From the NCBI GenBank assembly GCA_044375415.1, contig JBILMS010000027.1, positions 1 to 43,297 on the forward strand: a DNA stretch of 43,297 bases, given 5' to 3'. The number at the start of each line of letters is the position of its first letter. Position 1 is the first letter of the stretch. Of the stretch, positions 15,360 through 23,545 are shown in pieces. This DNA comes from JAWXBG01 sp044375415 (GTDB taxonomy: Bacteria; Bacteroidota; Bacteroidia; Flavobacteriales_D; Sanyastnellaceae). The position numbers and the translations under genes are program-made. The notes under the pieces were generated by a model, which was not told the origin of the DNA, searched no databases, and saw only the letters and a program-made list of their open reading frames with translations.

Positions 15360-16058
15360 CTATAAACCGAGGAATTGGCGGGCTTTTTCCTGATTTGCCT
15401 TGAGAATGAAAAGTCGGGTGAGATCCACGGAATTGTCCTTATCATATATGCTCTGGGCCCAAAATCGCAGAACACTCAGCTTATTTTCCTCAGAATCGAG
15501 TTTATTCAAACAAGCCACCAACTGTTCAACACGGATACAGGCGATATCGGTCCTCTTTGTCAACTGTTCGGTTTTTTCGGATTGAAAAACACTTTCATCC
15601 ACGTCTCCCATCCAACTATCGAAATCTTCGTCTGTCAAAGGATTGGAGCATCCTTCAGTACCCAAATAGGAGGCCGTGGTTTCCACAACAGGAACAGAAA
15701 GCAGGAGCTCACCGGGTTGCGTTGCAGTAAAAGACCTAGCTACACTTTCTCCGGAGAAAACTATTTTCGGAGAACCTTTTACCAACTGAACAAAATAGTC
15801 TTGACGAACATTGGGTTTCAAAATAATTACTTGAGTTACTGCCGGCCACTTATTTTCTGCAAACTCGAGTTTTACTTGTGTTTTTTTTGCCTCTAAACCT
15901 TGCAGAGTGATCGCAGTGCAGAAATACAGATTGGCAGGCTGTTCATCCAAAAACATCTTAAATGCGCAGCTATCAGGTGCAGAAAGATTCAATGCAGCCT
16001 GTTGTGCCTGCGATTGGAGGCAGGAAATACCAATTAAAAAGGCGAGAAATTTATTCAT
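15360..16058 (-). CDS. Secreted protein with DUF4476-like C-terminal domain
   Basis: The protein has 232 aa. Residues 1-18 form a signal peptide (MNKFLAFLIGISCLQSQAQ, cleavage before QQ). The middle looks beta-rich (25-135). The last 95 residues are helical with the pattern C-x2-PLTDEDFDSW, IACIRVEQLVACLNKLDSEENKLSVLRFWAQSIYD, which resembles DUF4476 domains of Bacteroidota exported proteins. Function unknown. It lies 21 bases downstream of the flippase gene on the same strand and may share its transcript. Confidence 0.7.
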   Translation of the reverse strand: MNKFLAFLIGISCLQSQAQQAALNLSAPDSCAFKMFLDEQPANLYFCTAITLQGLEAKKTQVKLEFAENKWPAVTQVIILKPNVRQDYFVQLVKGSPKIVFSGESVARSFTATQPGELLLSVPVVETTASYLGTEGCSNPLTDEDFDSWMGDVDESVFQSEKTEQLTKRTDIACIRVEQLVACLNKLDSEENKLSVLRFWAQSIYDKDNSVDLTRLFILKANQEKARQFLGL

Positions 16059-16078
16059 ATCTAAACTGTAGAACAGTC

Positions 16079-17635
16079 TTATTTCAGACGTGCAAACATA
16101 TTTCGTACCAGAGGTAATTTTTTAATTTTTTCAGGTAAAATATGAAGAGGGTTTTTCTTTTTTCCACCGAGAATTTGTGGTTTTGAATAAACTACCAAGG
16201 CCACTATCCCAAGGGTGACAAGAGCACTTACAATGAAGTTTAAATACGGATCTTGAATCAGATAAGAACCACCTACATTACAAAAGATGGATATACCGGC
16301 AACGAGGCCGGAAAGAATAGCTCCGGGCATCAGCGAAATAATGAAATCATCCCATCCGAAATCAACAAGTTTCATGGTCAATCGAGTGTTCATGATCAGA
16401 TGGATTAGAGTAGAAATACTGATCCCAACTGCTACCCATTCTTTACTCAAACCGGAAAATCCGGCAACGGCAATAATCATGAGAATACAGTAGATCAACT
16501 TGATTCGTGTGGCCTTGAAAACGGCATTTTTAGCCCGAACCAAAGAATCGCTTATTCGCGCTATGGTTCTAAAAATGACAGCGGCAAAAAGTATGCGCAA
16601 TGTAATATGTGCCTCAGCATAAGTTTCTCCTAAAAAGATAGAGATGATTTCTTTAGAATAAACCATTACAAAAACAGACAAGGGCATAATGATAATTGCC
16701 ATTAGGGAAGTCCCTTGCAGCATAGCTTTTCGAAGGCGTTCATTTTCATCCTGAATTCTTGACATACCACTGAATAGAACATTATCCGACAGTTTGCCCA
16801 TCACTGTAATCGGAAGTCCCATCATATAGGCAGATCGCTCATAGAGCCCCGCTTGATATTGAATTCGGTTGGCCGGAAGAACACCCCACGTTTTTAAGAA
16901 AAAGGGTAAAATGGTTACGTCAATTTTAGTAGCTAAAAAATTCAGAGCATTAAAAAGAGAACTACCGGTACCGTACCCCATCAGTTCTTTGGTGTATGAC
17001 ATTTGCCACGAACGAGAAATTTTAACCGGCTCGAAATACCAGTAACCTACGGTCATTAATATGTTTTGCGCAAATAGAGCCCAGGCATAAGCCCAAATCC
17101 CAAAACCAAAAAAGGCGAGGGCTAATCCAATGATTAAATTACCTACCACAATAGATATCATACTTGCCATGAAGAACGATTTGAACTTCATGTTTTTGAT
17201 CATTATTGACCGAGGTACGGCTCCCAACGATGAAATGAGAAAACTAAAACAAACCAATTTCATTACGCCGGGAAGTTCCTCCATTCCATTGATCTTGCCC
17301 AACCAATCGGCACTGAAATAGAACGCAGCCGTGAATATTACACCGAGAATGATCGCTGTATAAAAAGCGCCATTGATATGTTGTTGATGAATTTCTTTTC
17401 GCTGAATAAGTGCGGGTCCGACTCCCACTTGGGCAAAAATTTCCGCGAATCCAAGTACCCCGAGTATTACCCCCATAACAGCAAATACCTCCACTGCGAG
17501 TATGCGTGCGAGGATCATCATATAAATAAGTTGGATGGCGACTTGCAAAACGACCGTGAGCATATTCCAGCTGAGACCGCTCACGAATTCTTTGCGGAAC
17601 TCTTGCCCTGAGGGGTTATTATTATCTTCGCTCAA
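16079..17635 (-). CDS. Wzx-type lipopolysaccharide/oligosaccharide flippase
   Basis: This 518-aa polytopic inner-membrane protein of the MOP flippase superfamily has about 14 hydrophobic segments. It opens with EFVSGLSWNMLTVVLQVAIQLIYMMILARIL, then GVGPALIQRKEI, the usual start of polysaccharide-transport (PF01943/PF13440) proteins. It probably flips undecaprenyl-linked glycans. No ATG is available near the N terminus; the first in-frame start after a stop is TTG at 17635, with the next Met only at residue 25. It is transcribed away from the C2-like lipoprotein gene. The export genes it may serve lie 17 kb away at 34.2-39.0 kb. Confidence 0.85.
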   Translation of the reverse strand: MSEDNNNPSGQEFRKEFVSGLSWNMLTVVLQVAIQLIYMMILARILAVEVFAVMGVILGVLGFAEIFAQVGVGPALIQRKEIHQQHINGAFYTAIILGVIFTAAFYFSADWLGKINGMEELPGVMKLVCFSFLISSLGAVPRSIMIKNMKFKSFFMASMISIVVGNLIIGLALAFFGFGIWAYAWALFAQNILMTVGYWYFEPVKISRSWQMSYTKELMGYGTGSSLFNALNFLATKIDVTILPFFLKTWGVLPANRIQYQAGLYERSAYMMGLPITVMGKLSDNVLFSGMSRIQDENERLRKAMLQGTSLMAIIIMPLSVFVMVYSKEIISIFLGETYAEAHITLRILFAAVIFRTIARISDSLVRAKNAVFKATRIKLIYCILMIIAVAGFSGLSKEWVAVGISISTLIHLIMNTRLTMKLVDFGWDDFIISLMPGAILSGLVAGISIFCNVGGSYLIQDPYLNFIVSALVTLGIVALVVYSKPQILGGKKKNPLHILPEKIKKLPLVRNMFARLK

Positions 17636-17692
17636 TGGAATCGTTTAATGTTCAAAGTTGAACTCATATTTGATTGCAAAAACTTTACATTC

Positions 17693-18256
17693 ATGAAATC
17701 GTTAACATCTCGCTCTTTATTGTTTCACGGCTTATCCCGATGGATAACTATCGCCGCTTTTTTTATTATCATTTTTTCCTCGTGCAAAGGAACCAAGGAA
17801 ACAGCAACGGGCGACAATGGAAAAACGCCAAAGAAAACTTTTTCAGGAAAAATTCTGGAATCAGTTACCATCGAAAAAATGGCTATAAACCATGTCCCCA
17901 TGTACGGCCCTGACGGCGAAAAGTGGGATAGTTGGGCTATTGGCAAAGAAGAACCGGACTTATTTGCGCAATTGAAATTTCGAGACCAAGAATTATTTCG
18001 TTCAGAAACTCGAAGCGATATTGCCTATGGTGTAGCGGTCGAACTCGAAGAGAATTTGCCCGTAACCTTGAGCAGTTGGAACCTCGAACACGTTTTATAC
18101 ATATTCGATGAAGACGGTGTTAGCGATAACGACAATATTGGATATTTCTCTTTTATTCCTTTTGATTACGAGAAAAAAGACGAGATTGTATTGAGCTCCT
18201 CAGATGGTCAATTGAGAGTGACGCTAAGGGTTCGCTGGAATTACATAGATAAATAA
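17693..18256 (+). CDS. C2-like domain lipoprotein
   Basis: The protein has 187 aa from ATG 17693. An unusually long N-terminal basic/hydrophobic leader ends in IIFSSC, a plausible lipobox. After a Thr/Gly/Lys linker comes a beta-sandwich-like domain: DLFAQLKFRDQELFRSETRSD, LYIFDEDGVSDNDNIGYFSFIPFDY and LRVTLRVRW. The Asp-rich loop DEDGVSDND resembles a C2 calcium-binding loop, so a C2-like fold is inferred. Surface attachment is likely; the ligand is unknown. The earlier start at 17648 would give a leader far too long. A bidirectional terminator follows. Confidence 0.7.
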   Translation: MKSLTSRSLLFHGLSRWITIAAFFIIIFSSCKGTKETATGDNGKTPKKTFSGKILESVTIEKMAINHVPMYGPDGEKWDSWAIGKEEPDLFAQLKFRDQELFRSETRSDIAYGVAVELEENLPVTLSSWNLEHVLYIFDEDGVSDNDNIGYFSFIPFDYEKKDEIVLSSSDGQLRVTLRVRWNYIDK

Positions 18257-18263
18257 GCACATA

Positions 18264-18292
18264 AAAAAAGGCCCTGAACGAGGGCCTTTTTT
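18264..18292. terminator. Bidirectional terminator between the C2-like lipoprotein gene and rny
   Basis: AAAAAAGGCCCT (18264-18275) pairs with AGGGCCTTTTTT (18281-18292) around a 5-nt loop. It has A- and T-tracts on both sides, so it can end both convergent transcripts. Confidence 0.9.
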
Positions 18293-18309
18293 AATCTTAT
18301 TAATTCCGG

Positions 18310-19851
18310 TTACTTCGCTAAACCTACAGCGCGTTTTTCGCGGATTACGGTTACACGAACTTGACCCGGGTATGTCATTTCATTTTCGATACGGCTGGCA
18401 ATGGTAAGTGCCAATTGATCGGATTGTTCATCAGTTACTTTATCACTTTCTACCATTACGCGAAGTTCGCGGCCGGCTTGAATAGCGAATGATTTCGAAA
18501 CCCCCGGATATTCCAGAGCGAGGTTTTCCAAATCGCGCAGACGTTGAATATATGCTTCAACTACCTCTCTGCGAGCACCCGGACGTGCGCCACTGATGGC
18601 ATCACAAACCTGAACGATCGGAGCAAGTAGAGTTTTCATTTCGGTTTCATCGTGGTGAGCACCGATGGCGTTGCAGATATCCGGTTTTTCGCCAAACTTC
18701 TCGGCGATTTTCATACCGAGAATTGCGTGTGGCATTTCACTTTCATCATCCGGAACTTTTCCGATATCGTGCAACAGACCTGCTCTTTTGGCGGCTTTAG
18801 CGTTGATACCAAGTTCCGATGCCATCGTGGCACAGAGGTTAGCTACCTCTCGCGAGTGCTGGAGCAAGTTTTGACCATACGAAGAACGGTATTTCATGCG
18901 GCCCACCATACGAATCAATTCCGAATGAAGTCCGTGGATACCAAGATCTATACAAGTTCTTTTACCTACTTCAATAATTTCCTCTTCGATGTTCTTTTTC
19001 ACTTTAGCCACTACTTCCTCGATACGTGCCGGGTGGATACGTCCATCGGTTACGAGTTGGTGCATACTTAAGCGGGCGATTTCTCTTCTCACCGGATCGA
19101 AGCAAGAAAGAACGATGGCTTCCGGAGTATCATCTACAATAATTTCGACACCGGTAGCGGCTTCAAGAGCACGGATGTTTCTTCCTTCGCGACCAATGAT
19201 TCGACCTTTGATTTCGTCGTTGTCGATATTAAATACAGAAACTGAGTTTTCGATGGCATGCTCAACCGCAGTGCGTTGAATGCTCTGAATAACGATTTTT
19301 TTTGCTTCCTGATTTGCTTTCAGTTTTGCTTCATCAATAATCTCCTGAATTTGTGAAGAGGCTTTATTTCTGGCATCTTCTTTCAACTGTTCCATCAGTT
19401 GACTGCGGGCTTGGTCGGCCGACATCTTGGCCGTTTCTTCCAATAAACCTACAGCGCGTTGGTTGGCTTTATCGAGATCTGCTTGCTTTTTTTGGTTGAG
19501 CTCTGTGAGTTTGCCCAAATTTTCTTTCTGACCTTCGATTTCTTTTTCCTTTTTCTTGTATTGCTCTATTTGTTGAGACAATTCGCGGTCGCGGCTTTTA
19601 ATTCGGTCTTCCTGGCTTTGGATTTTTTTATTTCTCTCATTTACTTCTCTCTCGTGCTGAGACTTCAGTTCCAGAAACTTTTCCTTGGCTTGTAGAATTT
19701 TTTTCTCTTTTACAGCCTCACCCTCTTTGGAAGCTTCATCGAGGATGCTGTTTTTTTTGTTAGAGAGTACGTTATTAAAGAGGAAGTAGGCTAGTCCACC
19801 TCCTACGATCACTCCTCCAAGTGCTGCAATCAGCACATACATGTTTTCCAT
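18310..19851 (-). CDS. rny: Ribonuclease Y
   Basis: This 513-aa membrane-anchored endoribonuclease initiates mRNA decay. From ATG 19851 it starts MENMYVLIAALGGVIVGGGLAYFLF, a single N-terminal membrane helix. A long charged coiled coil follows (about 30-190), then a KH RNA-binding domain with GRIIGREGRNIRALEAATGVE, and an HD domain with RAGLLHDIGK and GAHHDE. The longer open frame adds 14 residues before the helix and is rejected. It lies downstream of zapA on the same strand, with a hairpin in the 87-base gap. Confidence 0.96.
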   Translation of the reverse strand: MENMYVLIAALGGVIVGGGLAYFLFNNVLSNKKNSILDEASKEGEAVKEKKILQAKEKFLELKSQHEREVNERNKKIQSQEDRIKSRDRELSQQIEQYKKKEKEIEGQKENLGKLTELNQKKQADLDKANQRAVGLLEETAKMSADQARSQLMEQLKEDARNKASSQIQEIIDEAKLKANQEAKKIVIQSIQRTAVEHAIENSVSVFNIDNDEIKGRIIGREGRNIRALEAATGVEIIVDDTPEAIVLSCFDPVRREIARLSMHQLVTDGRIHPARIEEVVAKVKKNIEEEIIEVGKRTCIDLGIHGLHSELIRMVGRMKYRSSYGQNLLQHSREVANLCATMASELGINAKAAKRAGLLHDIGKVPDDESEMPHAILGMKIAEKFGEKPDICNAIGAHHDETEMKTLLAPIVQVCDAISGARPGARREVVEAYIQRLRDLENLALEYPGVSKSFAIQAGRELRVMVESDKVTDEQSDQLALTIASRIENEMTYPGQVRVTVIREKRAVGLAK

Positions 19852-19882
19852 TAGCGAATATTTATAAATTAATAAAACATTT

Positions 19883-19903
19883 TTCCCGGTCATTTACCGG
19901 GAA
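19883..19903 (-). other. Stem-loop between zapA and rny
   Basis: TTCCCGGT (19883-19890) and ACCGGGAA (19896-19903) form a perfect 8-bp stem with a 5-nt loop. On the minus strand it is followed by an AT-rich run without a clean T-tract, so it may act as a partial terminator or as a processing/stability element setting the zapA:rny ratio. Confidence 0.5.
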
Positions 19904-19938
19904 TTCGACAGAGAAAAAAGGGAAGTAGAGATCGGAAT

Positions 19939-20223
19939 TCAGGCTAAATGCGTATCGATGGATTTTTCCAACGATTCCAGTGCTTTCATTAGGTCTTCAG
20001 ATGGAACTTGTGGTTGGTTCTGCTGAAGAGCACCTGCAATTACCTGCAAAGCCGCCATGGCAAGGAGGTCCTGTTTATCCTTTACTGCGTAGCTTTTTTG
20101 AAAAGCATCAACACTTTCACCTAGGCGACGTTCAGCGTCAAGAATTACAACTTCTTGTTGCTTATCAATCGTGAGCGGATAGGTACGACCTCCAATGGTT
20201 ACTTTTATGGATACTTCTTCCAT
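19939..20223 (-). CDS. zapA: Cell division protein ZapA
   Basis: This 94-aa FtsZ-associated protein opens MEEVSIKVTIGGRTYPLTI, the ZapA beta-strand signature, followed by a helix with ERRLGESVDAFQKSYAVKDKQDLLAMAALQVI and a C-terminal coiled coil. It promotes Z-ring bundling at midcell. The start is ATG at 20223, 6 bases after the stop of the coiled-coil gene upstream, so the two probably act together. Confidence 0.92.
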   Translation of the reverse strand: MEEVSIKVTIGGRTYPLTIDKQQEVVILDAERRLGESVDAFQKSYAVKDKQDLLAMAALQVIAGALQQNQPQVPSEDLMKALESLEKSIDTHLA

Positions 20224-20229
20224 TTGTGT

Positions 20230-20526
20230 TTATGCCTTTTTTAACATGGCTATGCATTCATCAATCTCATTTACCAATTCGTTGATTCTCTGTCTGGTAT
20301 ACTTCTGATCCACTTGTGGAGCCGATACCTGCAACGAACGGGCTTCTTCCAAATCCTTGTTTTTTTCCATCAGTTCGTTTATCTGCTGCTGGAGTTCATT
20401 GTTAATTCTGAATAGCGCATCGTTGTGCTCCTTGCACTTATCCAATTGCTGCTTCAGGTCATTTCTGGCCTCTGCCAAACGGGAGATTTTCTCCTCAATT
20501 TTTGCCAAAACCTCTTTGTACTCCAT
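20230..20526 (-). CDS. Coiled-coil protein upstream of zapA
   Basis: The protein has 98 aa. Residues 1-65 form a heptad-rich coiled coil (KIEEKISRLAEARNDLKQQLDK, ELQQQINELMEKNKDLEEAR). The C terminus carries RINELVNEIDECIAMLKKA, a motif that recurs in small proteins found just upstream of zapA in Bacteroidota. I know of no tested function; by analogy with ZapA/ZapB, a divisome or Z-ring partner is plausible. ATG 20526, 6 bases from zapA. Confidence 0.8.
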   Translation of the reverse strand: MEYKEVLAKIEEKISRLAEARNDLKQQLDKCKEHNDALFRINNELQQQINELMEKNKDLEEARSLQVSAPQVDQKYTRQRINELVNEIDECIAMLKKA

Positions 20527-20713
20527 AAACGTTCTTTCCGGTTGATATCCAACAGGGATGCAGCAAATGTAAGCAAGGCTGACCGCATCTTGGCAATTCT
20601 GTTTATCCGCCTTTAGTTGTTGATATTCAAAAGGCTGTAGGCTTATAAAGATAGGTACGATCCTTGATTTTCGCAGTATCCTGACTTGTGGTCGGTTTAT
20701 AAAGAATGATGGG

Positions 20714-22465
20714 ATGAGGAATTTGGTTATTTCAATTAAAATCAGTGTATTACGCCTAGTTTTACTTATAGGTGCTCCGACGATATATAGTATAGTATGT
20801 TCGGCCCAAGTGCCAAATTACCCACAAGACTACTTTCGCTCGCCGCTCGATGTGCCTCTTCACCTTAGTGGAAATTTCGGAGAGCTGCGCACAAATCACT
20901 TCCATGCCGGTCTCGATATTAAAACCCAACAGCAGGAAGGTTTGAAGATCTATGCTGTGGCCGAAGGGTACATTTCCAGGATCAAGGTTTCTCCATTTGG
21001 TTATGGATATGCTCTCTATATCACTCATCCGAATGGTTTGACAACCGTGTATGGTCACCTCCGGCAGTACAGCAAAACTATTGCTTCGTATGTATGTAAG
21101 GAGCAGTACCGCCTTCAATCTTTCAGTGTCGATTTATTCCCTCAACCGAATGAACTTCCGGTAACAAAGGGAGAGGTAGTTGCTCTTTCCGGAAATTCGG
21201 GTGGAAGCGGTGGACCTCACCTTCATTTTGAGGTGCGGGAAACAGCTTCCGAGAAATTGCTCAATCCACTGCTTTTTGGTTTTGATGTAAAAGATAAAAT
21301 ACAGCCGATTATAAATGCTGTGATGGTAATACCCATGAATGGTAGTTCTACCGTAAATGGGTCTTCAAAATATGTAACACTCGATACCAAGGTGCACTCC
21401 GGTAAGTGTGCTCTTAAAAGTACATCTCCAGTGATAGTTCATGGTGAATTAGGTTTCGCTATTCATACGATGGATATGGCCGATGGAAATTCGAATCGCT
21501 GCGGGATCTATAGAATTGAACTCAAAGTTGATGGTCTCATCGTGTATGCCCAACAAATGGATAATCTCGAGTTTGGAACTACTCGTTCCATGAATGCTCA
21601 TACCATATATGAAGTGTTTAAGAAAAACAGGTCGCAGATTCATAGGTCCTATCGTCTTCCCAATAATATGCTCGACATATATGATAATCTGGTGAATGAT
21701 GGAATCGTAACCTTCAAAGATGATAAAGTACACCAGATAGAATATAAAGTAACTGATATCAAGGGCAACGTCTCGACATTGGCATTTTCTGTAAAATCGG
21801 TTGCCACATCGAATATGGTTGCGTCCGGACCTAAAGGAAAGGCTTGGTTTGATTTTGAAAAGGACAATTATTTTGAAAACGACCAACTGCGCGTTTCCGT
21901 GAATGCATTTTCGTTGTACGACAATCTTGATTTTGAGATCGGAAACGGTAAAGCTTTAACAGGAGCGCTAGTACCAACGTATCTTATTGCAAATCCATAC
22001 GTGCCGGTACACGGCCATTTCGAATTGAGTATTAAAGCGGACAAAGTACCCGAGTCGAAACGAAATAAAGTAGTTGTGGTAAGGTGGGACCCTGAAAAAG
22101 ATAAAGTGATAAGTGAAGGAGGCAAATACCAGGATGGATGGGTTATAACCGAAACGCAGTATTTTGGTTACTACAGCTTATTGGTTGATACAATTGCCCC
22201 TTCCGTAGGCTCAGTCGATTTTGCGACGTCACTGCAGGGTCGAACGAAATTTTCGATGCGAATTTCGGATGGGTTGTCCGGAATTGATCAGATCATTCCC
22301 AAGATTGATGGTGAGTGGGCATTGATGGAATACGATGCAAAAAACAATAGACTTACCTATTATTTCGATCCCGAATACATAACACATGGCAGCCACGACT
22401 TTTCGCTCACGGTGATAGATGCAGTGGGAAATAGCAAAGAGTTTAAGGGCAAATTCGTTTGGTAG
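20714..22465 (+). CDS. M23-family metallopeptidase, secreted
   Basis: This 583-aa protein has a signal peptide within residues 1-32 (cleavage near CSAQ). The LytM/M23 domain follows at about 45-190: zinc ligands H64 and D68 in HAGLD, and H169/H171 in GPHLHFE, with YGHL at 113-116. The catalytic residues look intact, so it can probably cut peptidoglycan cross-bridges. The remaining 390 residues are beta-rich, with Ig-like segments around DIKGNVSTLAFSV and VIDAVGNSKEFKG. A single gene; it converges with ACMSD, whose stop is 10 bases away. The 187-base gap upstream (20527-20713) shows no gene. Confidence 0.88.
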   Translation: MRNLVISIKISVLRLVLLIGAPTIYSIVCSAQVPNYPQDYFRSPLDVPLHLSGNFGELRTNHFHAGLDIKTQQQEGLKIYAVAEGYISRIKVSPFGYGYALYITHPNGLTTVYGHLRQYSKTIASYVCKEQYRLQSFSVDLFPQPNELPVTKGEVVALSGNSGGSGGPHLHFEVRETASEKLLNPLLFGFDVKDKIQPIINAVMVIPMNGSSTVNGSSKYVTLDTKVHSGKCALKSTSPVIVHGELGFAIHTMDMADGNSNRCGIYRIELKVDGLIVYAQQMDNLEFGTTRSMNAHTIYEVFKKNRSQIHRSYRLPNNMLDIYDNLVNDGIVTFKDDKVHQIEYKVTDIKGNVSTLAFSVKSVATSNMVASGPKGKAWFDFEKDNYFENDQLRVSVNAFSLYDNLDFEIGNGKALTGALVPTYLIANPYVPVHGHFELSIKADKVPESKRNKVVVVRWDPEKDKVISEGGKYQDGWVITETQYFGYYSLLVDTIAPSVGSVDFATSLQGRTKFSMRISDGLSGIDQIIPKIDGEWALMEYDAKNNRLTYYFDPEYITHGSHDFSLTVIDAVGNSKEFKGKFVW

Positions 22466-22475
22466 CAGAATAGGT

Positions 22476-23483
22476 TTAAATAAAATCTTCTTCTTTCATG
22501 CCAAGCCATTGTAAGGGTGCTTTATAAAAAATATTGGCTAGATCCTCGGTAGGGATATTCATTTCTTCAATGAATTTCCCAATTTCTAAATCGCCCAATG
22601 GGAAAGGATAATCTGTGCCAAGCGTAATTTTTTCCGAACCAACGACCTCCATAATGTATCGCAGTAATTGAGGATCGTGCGTGGCGCTATCGATCCAAAA
22701 AGAACCGAGATACTCCCGTGGATTTGTTTGATTGTCTAATGCCACAAGATCGGGACGACAATTAAATCCGTGCTCAATACGACCGATAGTGGGTATAAAA
22801 GAACCACCGGCATGAGCGAAGTTGAATCTAAGTTTAGGGTACTTTTCAAAAACACCTCCAAACAATAAAGAACAAATGGCTCGGGATGTTTCTGCAGGCA
22901 TACCTACCAACCAAGGAAGCCAATACTTCGACATTTGATCTTGTCCCATCATTTCCCATGGATGCACAAGAACGCACATGTTTAGTTTTTCCAGACTTTC
23001 CCAAATAGGATAAAAGATGGGTTCGTTTAAATTTTTACCATTTATGTTAGAACCAATTTGAACTCCTTTAAAACCTAATTTATGGCAACGCTCAATTTCC
23101 TGAACAGCTAACGTCGAATCGTGCATTGGCAGTGTGGCCAAACCGACGTAGTTTTTCGGATAGGTCGTAAAAACAGAGGCAAGATCGTCGTTCAGGAATT
23201 TGGAGATATCCAAACAGTCCAAAGGTTTTGCCCAATAAGCAAACAGAACCGGTATGGTACAAACTACTTGAACACGGGTGTGAAAAGTAGCATATTCTTC
23301 AATTCTGATTTTTGGATCCCAACAATTGCTTGCTATTTCGCGGAAGAATTTTTCGCCTTGCATCATTCGAGCAAATCCCTCCCGGTGATGATCAAGATGA
23401 ATAAAGGAACCGTATCCAAACTTCTTACTCCAATCGGGCAGTTGTTCGGGCATTATATGCGTGTGCGTATCTATCTTGAGCAT
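22476..23483 (-). CDS. 2-amino-3-carboxymuconate-6-semialdehyde decarboxylase (ACMSD)
   Basis: This 335-aa amidohydrolase-superfamily decarboxylase acts in the kynurenine route of tryptophan and anthranilate breakdown, diverting ACMS away from quinolinate. It opens with KIDTHTHIMPEQLPDWSKKFGYG, including metal ligands H7 and H9. Further on come VHPWEMMGQDQMSKYWLPWLVGMPAETS, FAHAGG and GTDYPFPLG. These stretches are very close to animal ACMSD, so the specific call is firm. No other kynurenine genes lie in the window. Confidence 0.93.
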   Translation of the reverse strand: MLKIDTHTHIMPEQLPDWSKKFGYGSFIHLDHHREGFARMMQGEKFFREIASNCWDPKIRIEEYATFHTRVQVVCTIPVLFAYWAKPLDCLDISKFLNDDLASVFTTYPKNYVGLATLPMHDSTLAVQEIERCHKLGFKGVQIGSNINGKNLNEPIFYPIWESLEKLNMCVLVHPWEMMGQDQMSKYWLPWLVGMPAETSRAICSLLFGGVFEKYPKLRFNFAHAGGSFIPTIGRIEHGFNCRPDLVALDNQTNPREYLGSFWIDSATHDPQLLRYIMEVVGSEKITLGTDYPFPLGDLEIGKFIEEMNIPTEDLANIFYKAPLQWLGMKEEDFI

Positions 23484-23545
23484 GAGCGGTCTTCGGTCTG
23501 TTGCAAAGGTACGGTGACTATGATTAAGGTGGTGTTTAACTACAT

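Noticed and set aside
18652..19071. 139-aa plus-strand open frame opposite rny
   Set aside because: It lies wholly within the conserved KH/HD part of rny on the other strand and has no recognisable features.
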